From: Sphingopyxis sp. JAI128
GTDB taxonomy: Bacteria > Pseudomonadota > Alphaproteobacteria > Sphingomonadales > Sphingomonadaceae
Reading direction: 5' to 3'
DNA length: 64,000 nucleotides
NCBI RefSeq assembly: GCF_014207235.1
Contig: NZ_JACHDA010000002.1
Coordinates: 186,001-250,000, forward strand
Below the pieces are notes generated by a model, which did not search any database, was not told the DNA's origin, and saw only the letters and a program-made list of their open reading frames with translations. Position 1 is the first letter of the stretch, and the number at the start of each line of letters is the position of its first letter. Positions 62,593 to 64,000 of this stretch are shown in pieces. The translations under genes were made by a program, and so were the position numbers.

Positions 62593-63566
62593 TCTCCTTC
62601 TCCCAAATGAGCGACGAAAAAGCGTGCCATCACAGCAAAGGCCGCGTCGGTTTCAGGCGCGTCGATATAGGCCCAGAAGGCATGCGGCAGCCCGTCGAAC
62701 ACGACGAGCTTCGCGGGGGAACCCGCCGCGTCGATCGTGCGACAAAAGTCGGCGGTGCCGCTCAGCAGAAAGTCGCGTGTGCTTGCGAGACAAAGCGTCG
62801 CGGGCCAACCGATAAGATCACCGCGCTGCGGCGAGACGAGTGGATCGTCGAGGACCCGTCCACCGGTATAGAGGCGGGCAAGCGCATCGACGCCGGACGC
62901 ATCGGCGAACAGCGCCGCGCTGTCGCCAACCGCCGACAAGTCGGCGGCGCCCGAGAAGAAGCCGAGCGCTGCAGGTTGCGGCAGCTTGTCGGCGCGCAAC
63001 CGCGCGACGAGCTCGGCCGACAGGATCGCGCCCGCCGAGGTGCCATAAAGCCCGATCGCCTTCGGATTATGGTCCTGTAAAAGCGCGCGGTAGACGGCGA
63101 CCGCATCGTCGACGCCGGCGGGAAAGGGATTTTCTGGAGCGAGGCGATAGCGCACCGCGACAACCCGATAGCCGGTGAGCGCCGCGACCGCCGCATTCTC
63201 GCTGATCGACCCCGCATCGACAAGGAAGCCGCCGCCGTGCAGGTTGAGGAGGATCGGTCCTTTCGCGGCGCCTCTCGCTGGCAGGAATATCCGCACCGGA
63301 ACACCGGCGATGACGTCCTCTTTCATCGTCACACCATAGCGCGCGAGCCTCGGCACACCGATTTCCTGCTGGATCGCTTCCGCTCGTTCCCGGCGCCCCG
63401 CGATCGTCGCGGGTTCGGGCGGGCGGGCGTCATTGGCCGCAAGGCCCTCACGCGCCGCGACCGAGAGCGAGGTGGGCCACGGCGCGTTTACCAGCTGCGC
63501 GCATGCGGCCGGTGCGGCCGGTGCGAGCACCGATGCTGCGAGGAGAGCCAAAAAATAGCGGGTCAT
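62589..63566 (-). CDS. Exported HSL-type alpha/beta hydrolase (esterase), paralog
   Basis: This 325-residue protein has a signal peptide (TRYFLALLAASVLAPAAPAACA) and HSL motifs: LNLHGGGFLVD, VVAVRYRLAPENPFPA, nucleophile Ser in LYGTSAGAILS, and GLPHAFWAY. It is similar to the following gene along its length, indicating a tandem duplication. The ATG at 63566 begins the signal peptide; the longer open frame upstream has no homology. Together with the GH1 and GH3 enzymes it probably strips esters from glycosides. Confidence 0.85.
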   Translation of the reverse strand: MTRYFLALLAASVLAPAAPAACAQLVNAPWPTSLSVAAREGLAANDARPPEPATIAGRRERAEAIQQEIGVPRLARYGVTMKEDVIAGVPVRIFLPARGAAKGPILLNLHGGGFLVDAGSISENAAVAALTGYRVVAVRYRLAPENPFPAGVDDAVAVYRALLQDHNPKAIGLYGTSAGAILSAELVARLRADKLPQPAALGFFSGAADLSAVGDSAALFADASGVDALARLYTGGRVLDDPLVSPQRGDLIGWPATLCLASTRDFLLSGTADFCRTIDAAGSPAKLVVFDGLPHAFWAYIDAPETDAAFAVMARFFVAHLGEGE

Positions 63567-63691
63567 GTCCTTGCTCCACCATATCTGCAAAGAGCCGCGC
63601 GCTGGGCTTCGGCGTGCGACGAAAACTTTTGCAATCGCCCGCCCCCCATGCCCCGCCGCTGCGGCTCCCCACAGGAAAGATGCGGTTGCAT

Positions 63692-64000
63692 TCAAATGAC
63701 GCGAGTTCCACCGGCTTTTGCGATCGCGCCGAGGCGTTTTGCGCTGGGCTTGACCGTGCGCTTGAACGTCTGGCGATCGACCGCGACAAGGCCGAATTTG
63801 GGGCCGTAGCCCGATAGCCATTCGAAATTGTCGAGCAGCGACCAGTGGATATATCCCAGCACCGGCACGCCATCTTTCCGCGCCGCCTCGACCGAGGCGA
63901 TCGCTTCAGGAATGAAACGCTCGCGCTCGGAATCGTCGGCCGCGTCGATGCCGTTTTCGGTCACCAGTACCGGCAGGCCGGTCGCCCGATGTGCATAGCG
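63692..64000 (-). CDS. Beta-glucosidase, GH1, C-terminal part (5' end outside window)
   Basis: The visible 102 residues are the end of a GH1 enzyme. LVTENGIDAADD contains the nucleophile Glu of the family motif (TENG). VLGYIHWSLLDNFEWLSGYGPKFGLVAVD is the conserved aglycone-site tail with W and E residues. The gene continues past the window end. It is likely the first or an early gene of the minus-strand glycoside operon; a 125-base gap with no obvious terminator separates it from the esterase gene. Confidence 0.9.
   Translation of the reverse strand, partial: RYAHRATGLPVLVTENGIDAADDSERERFIPEAIASVEAARKDGVPVLGYIHWSLLDNFEWLSGYGPKFGLVAVDRQTFKRTVKPSAKRLGAIAKAGGTRVI

Noticed and set aside
1..64000. 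CRISPR arrays, tRNA or rRNA genes, intact transposases, integrases or attachment sites
   Set aside because: None was seen on either strand. The only tandem array is the coding repeat at 52291-52434, and the deletions noted carry no insertion-sequence ends that I could find.

Overview
The window looks like a chromosomal segment of a GC-rich alphaproteobacterium of the Sphingomonadales, possibly Sphingopyxis-like. The evidence is inference from protein families: many TonB-dependent receptors (one of the large Xanthomonas/Caulobacter type), flavin-dependent halogenase paralogs next to a sugar receptor, a RegB/RegA pair, a cyo-type quinol oxidase and a MerC/Zur/DUF1826 zinc cluster. No rRNA, tRNA, CRISPR, phage or intact insertion sequence was recognised. 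Both ends cut through genes.

Layout. 1-3108 (+) is the tail of a translationally coupled FecCD/BtuCD-type ABC importer operon ending in a PhyH-type dioxygenase. 3105-24189 is a chitin/N-acetylglucosamine locus: GH20 hexosaminidase plus a JmjC-like cupin (-), GH18 chitinase and a GntR/UTRA regulator (+), a TonB receptor followed by three flavin-dependent halogenase-like genes (-), a NagX-type membrane protein, and the operon nagB-II, nagA, fused EIIA-HPr-EI and EIICB (+). Together these would cut chitin oligomers, carry them across the outer membrane, import and phosphorylate GlcNAc, and convert it to fructose-6-phosphate. A TACCAAT-containing motif recurs in four promoter regions of the locus and may be the GntR operator. 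24265-24663 is a scar made of two truncated carbohydrate-gene tails.

24670-31934 (-) holds sugE with a structured leader, then cyoABCD-surf1-regB-regA, an aerobic quinol oxidase operon with its maturation factor and a redox two-component pair. 32104-34357 (+) has an MHS-type transporter and a TonB-like protein.

34428-43213 is a candidate zinc (Zur) regulon. Three matching palindromes lie before a methyltransferase, a ZnuD-like receptor with a His-rich loop (divergent from merC-zur-DUF1826), and a siderophore-type receptor. The last receptor is broken: a deletion has fused it out of frame to a truncated ABC-2 permease. A second receptor pseudogene lies at 39100-39612.

43701-54898 has an AhpD-like protein and then an unfamiliar five-gene secreted/outer-membrane operon (retropepsin-like protease, two unknown exported proteins, a short-plug TonB receptor, an unknown exported protein), divergent from a LytS/LytTR-type pair, followed by a decapeptide-repeat mini-protein and a large secreted lipase-like hydrolase. 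55185-64000 (-) is a tightly packed glycoside operon: GH1, two HSL-type esterases, MFS transporter, GH37 trehalase, exported alpha/beta hydrolase and Tat-exported GH3.
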